The notes beneath the pieces are model-generated. The model saw nothing but the letters and a program-made list of their open reading frames with translations. It had not been told where the DNA came from and ran no database searches. A DNA stretch of 64,000 nt, from positions 3,906,001 through 3,970,000 of the forward strand of contig OZ257131.1 of assembly GCA_965278985.1 (NCBI GenBank), read 5' to 3'. This document shows positions 1 through 8,026 of the stretch, one piece after another; position 1 is the first letter of the stretch; every line of letters starts with the position of its first letter. Both the position numbers and the translations under genes were made by a program. Origin of the DNA: CAISIP01 sp965278985. GTDB taxonomy: Bacteria > Pseudomonadota > Gammaproteobacteria > Burkholderiales > Burkholderiaceae_C.

Positions 1-2
1 GA

Positions 3-308
3 CTCCAGGACATTGCCGCCCTGTGTGAGCGCTACGGTGTCTCGCACCTGGAGTTGTTCGGATCGGCAACGCGTCCGGACTTCGATCCGCAACGCAGCGA
101 CTACGACTTTCTGGTCGAACTGGACCGGGATACCCCGGGCTCCCTGGGAAAGCGGTGGACGGAACTGGCCGACGCTTTGGAGCGGCTGCTCGGACGCCCT
201 GTCGACCTGGTAAACCCCCGCTACATCCGCAACCCTTACTTCCTGCAAGCCGTCAACAGTAGCCGTACTGTTCTCTATGACCGACAAGACGCCCAAGCTG
301 CTCGTTGA
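3..308 (+). CDS. MNT-type nucleotidyltransferase (HEPN antitoxin), 5' end outside window
   Basis: The frame is open from the window edge and reads LQDIAALCERYGVSHLELFGSATRP and onward, so the true start lies upstream. It shows the minimal nucleotidyltransferase signature GSATR followed by the DYD metal-binding pair in SDYDFLVEL. Known MNT proteins of this family partner with HEPN RNases and neutralise them by AMPylation. The C-terminus overlaps the start of the HEPN frame by 32 bases, which fits translational coupling. Because the partner toxin is broken, this gene may now be a solitary remnant. Function is inferred from family motifs and gene order. Confidence 0.8.
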   Translation, partial: LQDIAALCERYGVSHLELFGSATRPDFDPQRSDYDFLVELDRDTPGSLGKRWTELADALERLLGRPVDLVNPRYIRNPYFLQAVNSSRTVLYDRQDAQAAR

Positions 309-621
309 TGCGCTGGGTGCCATCGAGACGGCGCAGGAATTCCTGGCCAACATTGCGCTGACGTAGTAGCTGGAAGACAAGATGCGCCGCTCCGCCGTGG
401 AGCGGCAATTGGAAATCCTGGGAGAAGCATGTGGCCGGCTCGCGAAACTCGAACCGGTATTGCTTGATGCAGTCACCAACATGCGGTTGGCCATCGCGAT
501 GCGCCATCGCATCATTCACGGCTACGACGCCGTGGACGACGAGATCGTCTACCTGACAGTGACAAATGACCTGGGTGGACTGCATCACGAACTCCGCCGT
601 TTGCTGGATGCAAGAGGCTAG
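277..621 (+). pseudogene. HEPN (DUF86) ribonuclease toxin, interrupted by two tandem stop codons
   Basis: An ATG at 277 opens MTDKTPKLLVDALGAIETAQ and so on. After residue 29 the frame meets TAG TAG at 364-369, then continues in the same frame with LEDKMRRSAVERQLEILGEA to a stop at 619-621. The rest is an intact HEPN C-terminal half with the RX4-6H nuclease motif visible as RHRIIH. This is the expected partner of the upstream MNT gene, so the intact ancestor was a MNT/HEPN toxin-antitoxin pair. A shorter product could start at the internal ATG near 382, but it would lack the first helix. Loss of function is likely but inferred. Confidence 0.82.
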
Positions 622-637
622 GCAGCAGGAATAACCC

Positions 638-3600
638 TCAATGAAAATCCCTGCTGGTCGTCGCCAGCCCGCCCAATAACGGCGTGAGGTCACGCAGGCG
701 CTTGGCGATCAGATGGCGCACTTCGCCGCCGCTGTCCTCGTCGCGCTGCCAGATACCGTATACCGCCAGCAGGCGGGAGTGCAGCAATTCGGCGCGCTGC
801 TTCTCGCGCAGGCTTTTCCACACCACCACGTTGACGTTGCCCGTCTCGTCCTCCAGCGTGACGAAGACCACGCCCTTGGCGGTCTGCGGCTGCTGGCGCG
901 TGACGACGATGCCGCAGGCGCGCACGAGGCGGCCGTGGGGGGCATCGCGCAATTCGGCGGCGGTCAGCAGGCGCATGGTGGACAGTTGCGGGCGCAGCAA
1001 TGCCACGGGGTGGCTGCGCAGCGAGAGGCCGGTGGCGGCGTAGTCGGCCACCACTTCTGCGCCTTCGGACGCGGGCGCCAGGCTCAAGCGCGCTTCGTGC
1101 ACCGGCACGGTCTTGAACAACGCGGGTGCGGGCCGCAACGCCGTGGCATCCCAGAGCTGCTGGCGGCGATGGCCCGAGAGGCTGCGCAGGGCATCTGCTT
1201 CCGCCAGGGCCCGCAGATCGCCCAGGTCGAGGGCAGCACGCAAGGCGAGGTCTTCGGTGCTGCTGAAGGGCGCGGTGGTACGCGCCTGCACGATGCGGCC
1301 GGCCGGGGCCTTGCCCAGGCCCGCCACCATGCGCAGGCCCAGGCGCACGGCAGGATCGGAAGCGCCGTCGATGGCCTCCAGCGTGCAGTCCCAGTCGCTG
1401 TACACCACGTCCACGGGGCGGGTGCGCACGCCATGGCGGTGGGCGTCCTGCACCAACTGCGCGGGCGAATAAAAGCCCAGCGGCTGCGCATTGAGCAGCC
1501 CGGCCAGGAAGCAAGCCGGCTCGTGGCACTTGAACCAGCTGCTCTGGTAGACCAGCAGCGCGAAGCTGGCGGCATGGCTTTCGGGAAAGCCATATTCGCC
1601 GAAGCCTTCGATCTGCTTGAAGATCTGCTCGGCGAAGGCACGGGGGTAGTTGTTCTGCACCATCCGGTCCACCAGCCGGTCGTAGAACTTGTGGACCCCG
1701 CCCTTGCGCTTCCAGGCGGCCATGGAGCGGCGCAGGTCGTCGGCCTCGTCGGGCGTGAAGTCGGCGGCGATCATCGCGATCTGCATGACCTGTTCCTGAA
1801 AGATCGGGATGCCCAGCGTGCGGCCCAGGGCATCGTGCAGCCGCACGTCGAGCGCACTCTGCCAGGCCACCCCCTGCTCTCTCATCGCCCGGCGCTTCAG
1901 GTAGGGATGCACCATGCCGCCCTGGATGGGCCCGGGCCGCACGATGGCCACCTCGATCACCAGGTCGTAGTACTCGCGGGGCCGCAGGCGCGGAAGCATG
2001 CTCATCTGAGCCCGGCTTTCGATCTGGAACACGCCCACCGTGTCGGCCCTGCAGATCATGTCGTAGGTGGCCACATCCTTGCCGGGAATGTCCTGCAAGG
2101 CCAACGGGCGTCCGCGCCACTGGATGACGAAATCCCGGCAACGGCGCAACGCACTGAGCATGCCCAACGCCAGCACGTCCACCTTGAGCAGGCCCACGTC
2201 GTCCAGGTCGTCTTTCTCCCACTGGATCACGTAGCGGTCGGGCATGCTGGCCGGCTCCACCGGCACCAGGCGCGTGAGCTTGTCCTGCGTTAGCACGAAG
2301 CCACCCACGTGCTGGCTCAGGTGGCGTGGGAAGTCGACCAGCTGCTGCGTCAGCGTGAGCCATTGCCGGATACGCGTGTCTTCGGCCGCGATGCCGGCGC
2401 CCTGCAACTGCTCCGCCAGGTGTGGCGCCAGTACGATGTGCTGGTCGAACCAGCGTTGTTCCTTGGCGAATGCGTCCACCAGCGCATCGTCGAAGCCCAG
2501 GGCCTTGCCCACGTCACGGATCGCGCTCTTGCGGCCGTAGCTGCTGACCACCGCCGTGAGCGCGGCGCGTTCGCGGCCGTATTTGCGGTAGATGTACTGG
2601 ATGACTTCTTCGCGGCGCTGGTGCTCGAAGTCCACGTCGATGTCGGGTGGCTCACGGCGCTCGCGGCTGATGAAACGCTCGAACAGCACCTTGGTGCGAC
2701 CAGGATCGATCTCTGTCACGCCCAGGCAATAACACACGGCGGAATTGGCGGCTGAACCACGTCCCTGGCACAGGATCTTCTCGTCCCGCGCAAAGCGCAC
2801 GATGTCGTACACCGTCAAGAAGTACATCTCGTACTTCAGCTCGGTGATGAGCATCAACTCATGCTCTACCTGCTGGCGCACGCCATCGGGCACACCTCCC
2901 GGATATCTCCGCGCCATCCCCTCTTCCGTGAACTGCCGCAAGGTCTGCGCAGGCGTCTGCCCCGGCAGCACGGTCTCCACGGGGTAGTTGTATTGCAGCT
3001 CGTTCAGAGAAAACCGGCAGCGCGCGGCGACCACCTGCGTAGCCTCCATCGTCTCGTCCGGGTACAGGCCCGCGATGTCCACACGCTGGCGCAGATGGGC
3101 CTCGGCATTGGGCTGCAGCTCGAAGCCGCATTCGGCCACCGTGCGGGCCAGGCCCACGGCGGTGATCACGTCGTGCAGCGGCTTGCGGGCGCGCACATGC
3201 ATGTGGACGCTGCCCGCCGCCACCAGCGGCACGCCGCTCTGCGCAGACACCTGCTGCAGGGTCTGGCGCCACAGGCCATCGTCCAACGCGCGCCACAGCA
3301 CCAGTGCCAGCCACAACCGATCACCGAAGACCGCGCGTGCACGCAGGCACCAGCCGTGTAGCGCCTCGGCATCCAGCGTGCGCGGCGGCACCAGCAGCAG
3401 CTCGCAGTCCTGCAGCTTCGCCTGCACCACATCCTCCCAGCCCACCGCATAACTGCCCTTGGGTGCACGCGCACGTGCCGCAGTGATGAACTCGCAGAGG
3501 TTGCCCCAGCCTTGCAGGTTGTGGGCCATCACCACCAGGCGCGGCGAGGGCTCGGGGGCATCGGCCGGGCCGATGCGGAACTCGGCGCCCAGGATCAGGT

Positions 3601-3805
3601 ACAGGTCCGTCCTGCGCGCCGCCACATGCGCCCGCACCACCCCCGACACCGAACACTCGTCGGTGATGGCCAAAGCGCTGTAGCCCAGTTCCACGGCACG
3701 CTCCACCAGCTCCTCGGGGTGTGAGGCACCACGCTGGAAGCTGAAGTTGGAGAGGCAATGCAGCTCGGCATAGGGCGGCAGTGCCGTGGAGGAAGGGGCA
3801 GACAT
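638..3805 (-). CDS. dnaE2: Error-prone DNA polymerase DnaE2 (ImuC)
   Basis: The product of 1055 residues is the usual size for DnaE2. It starts with a PHP domain (YAELHCLSNFSF) and continues into a C-family polymerase palm. The catalytic aspartates sit in PDIDVDFE near residue 386 and a further one in LLKVDVLALGML. The C-terminus has an OB-fold segment (GIVVTRQQPQTAKGVVFVTLEDE). DnaE2 is the polymerase of the ImuA-ImuB-ImuC mutasome that copies damaged DNA during the SOS response. The ATG at 3805 was chosen because homology begins right after it; the open frame extends upstream without family similarity. It is last in the imuA-imuB-dnaE2 operon, 16 bases after imuB. Confidence 0.95.
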   Translation of the reverse strand: MSAPSSTALPPYAELHCLSNFSFQRGASHPEELVERAVELGYSALAITDECSVSGVVRAHVAARRTDLYLILGAEFRIGPADAPEPSPRLVVMAHNLQGWGNLCEFITAARARAPKGSYAVGWEDVVQAKLQDCELLLVPPRTLDAEALHGWCLRARAVFGDRLWLALVLWRALDDGLWRQTLQQVSAQSGVPLVAAGSVHMHVRARKPLHDVITAVGLARTVAECGFELQPNAEAHLRQRVDIAGLYPDETMEATQVVAARCRFSLNELQYNYPVETVLPGQTPAQTLRQFTEEGMARRYPGGVPDGVRQQVEHELMLITELKYEMYFLTVYDIVRFARDEKILCQGRGSAANSAVCYCLGVTEIDPGRTKVLFERFISRERREPPDIDVDFEHQRREEVIQYIYRKYGRERAALTAVVSSYGRKSAIRDVGKALGFDDALVDAFAKEQRWFDQHIVLAPHLAEQLQGAGIAAEDTRIRQWLTLTQQLVDFPRHLSQHVGGFVLTQDKLTRLVPVEPASMPDRYVIQWEKDDLDDVGLLKVDVLALGMLSALRRCRDFVIQWRGRPLALQDIPGKDVATYDMICRADTVGVFQIESRAQMSMLPRLRPREYYDLVIEVAIVRPGPIQGGMVHPYLKRRAMREQGVAWQSALDVRLHDALGRTLGIPIFQEQVMQIAMIAADFTPDEADDLRRSMAAWKRKGGVHKFYDRLVDRMVQNNYPRAFAEQIFKQIEGFGEYGFPESHAASFALLVYQSSWFKCHEPACFLAGLLNAQPLGFYSPAQLVQDAHRHGVRTRPVDVVYSDWDCTLEAIDGASDPAVRLGLRMVAGLGKAPAGRIVQARTTAPFSSTEDLALRAALDLGDLRALAEADALRSLSGHRRQQLWDATALRPAPALFKTVPVHEARLSLAPASEGAEVVADYAATGLSLRSHPVALLRPQLSTMRLLTAAELRDAPHGRLVRACGIVVTRQQPQTAKGVVFVTLEDETGNVNVVVWKSLREKQRAELLHSRLLAVYGIWQRDEDSGGEVRHLIAKRLRDLTPLLGGLATTSRDFH

Positions 3806-3821
3806 GGGGAAGGGCTCGTAC

Positions 3822-5312
3822 TCAACCGAAGATCCCCTGCAGGAACCAGCGGCTGGTGCTGCGCACCGTGGCGGCATTCCCTGCCTGGTCGCGGACGGTG
3901 GGACGCTCGCGGTAGATCCACAGCAGCCCCGCCTGCGCACTGCGCGCCAGGAAATAGTCGCGCCGCACGGCCCCGCGGCCGGATGCCTGCGCAGTGGCGA
4001 TGTCCCACCAGGCGGCCTCCAGGCGCTGCGGCCCGGCCATCATCACCAGCGCGCCCTGGTACAGCGGCCTGTCTGGCGGCTGCACCATCAGCGGCAAGGG
4101 CGGCTCCAGCAGCCAGGTGGGATACAGCGAGGCATCTACGCGTGGCAGTGGCGCCATGCGCACCCCCCGCTTGCGCGCAGCTTTGGTGGGCGTGGCCCCC
4201 TTGGCATCGGTGGCCAGCGAGGGCAGCCAGGCCTGCATGCATTCGGGGCGGTGGTCGGCATGGGGCTCGGCACGCAGCACCTGCTCCGGCCCCAGGCGTG
4301 CGCTCATGCGCTCCAGCATCTGGCGCAGGCCTTCGCCCGTGCGCAGCGTCTCGGGCAGCAGGCTGGCGCTCTCGCCGGGCAGGGGGGCCGTCTCCAGGGA
4401 ACGCAGGCGCAGCCAGGTGGCCGGCGCGGGCAGGCGCACATGGGCCAGGTGTTCGGCCAACAGGCGCTGCAGGTGCGGCATGTCGCGCGTGGCTTCGGCG
4501 GTGCGCACCGGCAGGCTGCCGCGCGTCGCGGTATCGCGGCGCGGGTCCATCTCCCAGGACAGCTCCATCGCCACGATGCCACGCTGGCGCGCCTGCAGCC
4601 ACAGCCGCAGCTGGGACAGCAGGCGGTTGGCCCCGAACATCAGCACCGGCGCCGATTCCACCTGGGCGGGCAATTCCAGCGGCATGTCGAAGACATCGGG
4701 CAGCACCAGCCAGGGATAGACCTCGGGCCGCAGCCCGTAGGCCTTGTCCAACGCCTCCAGCAGGCCGGCGCCGAAGCGCCGCGCAATGCCGGCGCGCGGC
4801 AGGGCGCGCAAATCGCCCCAGTTGCGGCAGCCCAGGCCCTTGAGCGTGGCCAGGTGTTCGCGCGCTGCGGCCAGGGTGCGCAGGGGCAACTGGTCGGGCT
4901 CCGGCGGCACGGCGTCCGAGGCGAGTGGCAGGGCCTGCGCCTGTTGCAGCCGCGCCAGCGCCAGCAGCGCGCTCGCACCCTGCGCGCTGTGGATCGGAGC
5001 CAGCTCCGCCGGGGGGGACTGCATACGGGCCACCAGGGGTTGGCGGCCGCCGAAGAGCCGATCGCTGGCCGACACCTCGCACACCACCGCCGGGCCCACC
5101 CTGGCCACGCGCTCGGTGAACTGCAGTGCCCACCAGCCCAGGGCCTGCGGCACGTCCACGGGCCGCAGCCCAATGGCCACCTCCCGTTCTGAACGCCCCC
5201 CGGTACGGGCTGCGCCCAGCCCGCCCCCCGAGGGGAACAAGCCCACTGGGGGCGGCCCGGCGGTTGCTTCAGAGCACGCCTCAGGATGCGCCTGCAACGC
5301 GATCCAATGCAT
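3822..5312 (-). CDS. imuB: ImuB, Y-family polymerase-like mutasome subunit
   Basis: The 496-residue protein matches ImuB, a Y-family relative that lacks polymerase activity and bridges DnaE2 and the beta clamp. Recognisable stretches are MHWIALQ at the start, ALGWWALQFTERVA, the palm-like CEVSASDRLFGG, and a little-finger region ending STSRWFLQGIFG. It overlaps imuA by 32 bases. Residues about 18-43 (PPPVGLFPSGGGLGAARTGG) look like an insertion between the conserved N-terminal strand and the palm. The DNA there is a palindromic GC-rich element resembling an intergenic repeat near 6205-6250. The fold should tolerate a loop at this place, but this is not certain. Confidence 0.92.
   Translation of the reverse strand: MHWIALQAHPEACSEATAGPPPVGLFPSGGGLGAARTGGRSEREVAIGLRPVDVPQALGWWALQFTERVARVGPAVVCEVSASDRLFGGRQPLVARMQSPPAELAPIHSAQGASALLALARLQQAQALPLASDAVPPEPDQLPLRTLAAAREHLATLKGLGCRNWGDLRALPRAGIARRFGAGLLEALDKAYGLRPEVYPWLVLPDVFDMPLELPAQVESAPVLMFGANRLLSQLRLWLQARQRGIVAMELSWEMDPRRDTATRGSLPVRTAEATRDMPHLQRLLAEHLAHVRLPAPATWLRLRSLETAPLPGESASLLPETLRTGEGLRQMLERMSARLGPEQVLRAEPHADHRPECMQAWLPSLATDAKGATPTKAARKRGVRMAPLPRVDASLYPTWLLEPPLPLMVQPPDRPLYQGALVMMAGPQRLEAAWWDIATAQASGRGAVRRDYFLARSAQAGLLWIYRERPTVRDQAGNAATVRSTSRWFLQGIFG
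5184..5265. repeat. GC-rich palindromic repeat inserted in frame in imuB
   Basis: This stretch contains GCCCGCCCCCCGAGG and, shortly after, CCCACTGGGGGCGGC. These arms can pair into a strong hairpin. A similar CCCACTGGGGGGCGC to CCCGGC arrangement occurs in reverse orientation in the non-coding stretch at about 6205-6250, suggesting a dispersed element. It keeps the imuB frame open and adds roughly 26 residues. Confidence 0.5.
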
Positions 5313-6087
5313 GGCCTTTCCCTCCCGCCATTCCTGTCACCCGTACCAGCGCTGGTCGCAGCGGCTGCGCAGGCGCCTCGGTGCGTGCCGGCGCCGGCAC
5401 GACGTAACGCCCCAGCATGGTGGCCAGCCGCCCTTGGCGCGCGGGCAGCCGCAGCGGCGTGGCCAGCGGCGGCCCGCGCCGCTTGAAGATCTCGATCTGC
5501 AGGGCATCCTCCTGCCGCGGCAGTGTGGCCAGCAGGCGCAGCGGCGCGGGCGACGCTTCCTGCCGCGCCGGGGCCAGCCGCATCACGAACAGCAGCTTGG
5601 ACTGCTGCGCTGCCGCCAGGTGCAAGCGGCGCAACGGCTCGGCCTGCACCTTGGGCAGCCAGGCCATCACCGCGGCCACTTCTGCGCAGCGCAGCGCCTG
5701 CTCGCAGGCCCACAGACGCGCTGCCGGCTCCGAGGAGGTGATGCACAGCAGGCGCTCCGGCGCCAGCCCCTGGGCCGCCAGCGCCGGGCCGAAGGGCGCA
5801 TACGGCGCCCCCACCAGCACCACTGGCCCCGGCGGCGCCACCGCCAGCGCTGGCAACAGCAGCCGCCATTCCCCCTGCCCCGGCTGGACCTGCAGGATTT
5901 CCACCATCGCCCCACGCGGCCAGCCGCCGCCGGGCAGCTCGGCATCCAGTGCGGCATGGCCGCTGGGCAGCGTCGTTTCGCCCGCGCCCGCCAGGGCGTC
6001 GGCCGTCCATACCCCGGGGTGGGCGGAGGGCGCAGCGGCAAGGTAGGAGGGGCGGGTCATCGGAGGCAGATACGCCCGGACCCGCAT
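5281..6087 (-). CDS. imuA: ImuA, RecA-like SOS mutasome subunit
   Basis: The protein of up to 268 residues matches the ImuA/SulA-like family found upstream of imuB and dnaE2. A RecA-like core is visible: HAALDAELPGGGWPRGAMVEIL, then LLLPALA and VVLVGAPYAPFGPAL. ImuA is required with ImuB for DnaE2-dependent mutagenesis. Two starts are possible, ATG at 6087 and ATG at 6060 (MTRPSYL); neither has a strong ribosome binding site. The LexA operator at 6109-6128 lies 21 bases upstream of the longer start, so the operon is probably SOS-induced. It is first of three overlapping or closely spaced leftward genes. Confidence 0.9.
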   Translation of the reverse strand: MRVRAYLPPMTRPSYLAAAPSAHPGVWTADALAGAGETTLPSGHAALDAELPGGGWPRGAMVEILQVQPGQGEWRLLLPALAVAPPGPVVLVGAPYAPFGPALAAQGLAPERLLCITSSEPAARLWACEQALRCAEVAAVMAWLPKVQAEPLRRLHLAAAQQSKLLFVMRLAPARQEASPAPLRLLATLPRQEDALQIEIFKRRGPPLATPLRLPARQGRLATMLGRYVVPAPARTEAPAQPLRPALVRVTGMAGGKGHALDRVAGAS

Positions 6088-6108
6088 GGTTGCGGCCCCG
6101 GATCGGAA

Positions 6109-6128
6109 TACTGTGGTTAAAACCAGTA
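6109..6128. promoter_or_regulatory. LexA (SOS) operator upstream of imuA
   Basis: The sequence TACTGTGGTTAAAACCAGTA matches the LexA box plan TACTGT-N8-ACAGTA with one mismatch in the right half (CCAG for ACAG). Its position just upstream of imuA is where SOS operators of imuABC operons are found. Confidence 0.88.
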
Positions 6129-6253
6129 TATTCCGATGAAGCGGCCATGTGCAATGCCCCGCTTCCCCGCTAGGACATGCAGTGGTCCCTACCAGTGCAC
6201 CCTTGGAAACGGCTTTGCCGGGCCACCGGGTGCGCCCCCCAGTGGGGGGTATC

Positions 6254-6279
6254 GGACGGCTACAAGAAGTGAGCCGTCC
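6254..6279. repeat. Intergenic inverted repeat, possible terminator stem
   Basis: GGACGGCT and AGCCGTCC form a perfect 8-bp stem around a 10-base loop, next to CCCCCCAGTGGGGGG at about 6235-6250. It lies between imuA and the leftward gene ending at 6298. No T-run follows, so a terminator role is uncertain. Confidence 0.45.
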
Positions 6280-6297
6280 AAACGGGGGGCGTGCTAT

Positions 6298-6741
6298 TTA
6301 CCCCAGAAACAGATCCCCAAAACCGGCAGCGAACAGCACCACGTACGGGAAGGCCACCGTCGGCCGGCACGCATTGGTCAAATACTCGGACAACAGCCCC
6401 GCCGTGCTGCGCCGGTAGTCCAGCCAGTTGCTGTGCAGCTGGAAGGGCAGGCTGGCCTCGCCCAGGCGGCCCCAGGCGGCGATCTGCTTCTCCAGCTGCA
6501 GCAGCCGGTCCCCCAGGCGCGACTGGTAGGTCTTGAAGATGCCGTCCTGCAGCCACAGCACCAGGATGGACAGGCAGACCAGCCAGGGCATCAGCTGCAG
6601 CGCCGCGCCCGCGAAAAACACCAGCACCGCGGCCAGCTTGATGGCCAGCGCCCAGCCCTCGTAACGCTCGTAGTTGTCCTGCAGCGTGACCCATTCGTGG
6701 CCCAGCGAGGCACGGGGGTCCATGGGAGCGTCATCCATCAT
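6298..6741 (-). CDS. Small inner-membrane protein of unknown function
   Basis: The 147-residue product is not recognised. It has a soluble N-terminus (HEWVTLQDNYERYEGWALAIK), then two adjacent hydrophobic helices (residues about 32-62: LAAVLVFFAGAALQLM and LVCLSILVLWL). A charged, probably helical middle follows (GDRLLQLEKQIAAWGRL), then a third hydrophobic helix at the C-terminus (PYVVLFAAGFGDLFL). Three ATG starts exist (6741, 6738, 6723). It follows the MFS gene by 31 bases in the same direction and could be co-transcribed with it. Confidence 0.7.
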   Translation of the reverse strand: MMDDAPMDPRASLGHEWVTLQDNYERYEGWALAIKLAAVLVFFAGAALQLMPWLVCLSILVLWLQDGIFKTYQSRLGDRLLQLEKQIAAWGRLGEASLPFQLHSNWLDYRRSTAGLLSEYLTNACRPTVAFPYVVLFAAGFGDLFLG

Positions 6742-6772
6742 GTACTCAACCTTGTGAAGCGGGCACCGCGGT

Positions 6773-8002
6773 TCAGTGCCCCGTTGCGCGGCCGGTCTGC
6801 GGCCAGCGCCATTGCAAATAGATCCAGGCCACGAGCCCGATGCCCAGCATCAGCAGCGACGCCGCCGCCAGCCCCCGCGTGGAATGCATCACCAGCGGGG
6901 CCACCACGCCGGCCACGATCCCGTTGGCCGCCGAGCCCACGAACATCTGCAGCGAGGACGCCATGCCCCGGCGCTCGGGGTGCAGGTCCAGCACGAGCAG
7001 CGTCACCACCGGCACCATCAGCGCCCAGCCGAAGGCGAACACCGCCAGCGGCAGCAAGGCCCATGCCACGTGCGCCGTGAAGAACCAATTGGCCACCAGG
7101 TTCAGCACTGATGCAGCCAGCATGATCAAAAAACCCCGGCGTATCTGCCGACGCGGCGAGATGCGCCCCGCCAGGTGCCCGCTGCGCCAGGCGCCCAGCA
7201 TGATGCCGCCGATATTGAGCGCGAAGAACCAGAAGAACTGCTGCGGCGCCAGCCCCAGGTGCCCGCCCAGGAAGGCCGGCGCCGACAACACGTACAGGAA
7301 GTTGCCGTTGAAGGGCACGCCGCTGGCCAGCGCCAGCAGCAGGAAGCGCGGGTCCGCCCCCAGCTGCCAGTAGCCGCGCAGCAGGTTGCGCACCCGGAAG
7401 GGCTGGCGGTGCGCGCGCGGCAACGACTCGGGCAGCAGCTTGTAGTTGGCGATCCACAGCCCCACGCCAAAGGCCGCCAGGAACCAGAAGATGACGTGCC
7501 AGTCGCCATGCACGAACAGCCAGCCGCCGATGATCGGTGCGATGGCCGGCGCGATGCCGAAATAGATGGTGACCTGGCTCATCACCTTCTGCGCCTGCGA
7601 GGGCGGGAACATGTCGCGGATCACCGCGCGCGAGACCACGATGCCCGCGCCCGTGGACAGCCCCTGCACCACGCGGAAGAACACCAGCTGACCGATGCTC
7701 TGCGACAGCGCACAGCCCGCCGAGGCCAGCGTGAACACCGCCACGCCCCACAACACCACCGGCCGGCGCCCGAAGCTGTCGGAGATGGCGCCATGGAACA
7801 GCGCCATGAAGGCGAAGCCGAAGAGGTAGGCCGACAGCGTCTGCTGCATCTGCACCGGCGTGGCCTGCAGCGACCGGGCGATGCCGTCGAAGGCCGGCAG
7901 GTAGGTGTCGATGGCAAACGGGCCCACCATGCCCAGCAGGGACAACAACATGGCCAGCGCCCACGACGGGGCACGCCACAAGGAGCGGGCTTCAGGATGC
8001 AT
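6773..8002 (-). CDS. Bcr/CflA-type drug:proton antiporter (MFS)
   Basis: The 409-residue protein has the twelve-helix pattern of the DHA1 subgroup of the major facilitator superfamily. The Bcr/CflA hallmark IDTYLPAFDGIARSLQ lies in the first helix and loop, followed by the conserved motif A segment GAISDSFGRRPVVLWG and the antiporter stretch FRVVQGLSTGAGIVVSRAVIRDM. These transporters export drugs such as bicyclomycin or other small molecules from the cytoplasm; the substrate here is unknown. It starts 24 bases after the FHA-domain gene, so the two may share a transcript. Confidence 0.88.
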   Translation of the reverse strand: MHPEARSLWRAPSWALAMLLSLLGMVGPFAIDTYLPAFDGIARSLQATPVQMQQTLSAYLFGFAFMALFHGAISDSFGRRPVVLWGVAVFTLASAGCALSQSIGQLVFFRVVQGLSTGAGIVVSRAVIRDMFPPSQAQKVMSQVTIYFGIAPAIAPIIGGWLFVHGDWHVIFWFLAAFGVGLWIANYKLLPESLPRAHRQPFRVRNLLRGYWQLGADPRFLLLALASGVPFNGNFLYVLSAPAFLGGHLGLAPQQFFWFFALNIGGIMLGAWRSGHLAGRISPRRQIRRGFLIMLAASVLNLVANWFFTAHVAWALLPLAVFAFGWALMVPVVTLLVLDLHPERRGMASSLQMFVGSAANGIVAGVVAPLVMHSTRGLAAASLLMLGIGLVAWIYLQWRWPQTGRATGH

Positions 8003-8026
8003 GGACCGACGCGCAGGCTGCTGCCA

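Noticed and set aside
713..2293. Long + strand open frame opposite dnaE2
   Set aside because: DnaE2 is unmistakable on the - strand; the antisense frame has no recognisable domain.
4640..6154. 504-codon alternative frame over imuA and imuB
   Set aside because: A shadow frame in the same strand; the ImuA and ImuB family matches occupy the other frames.
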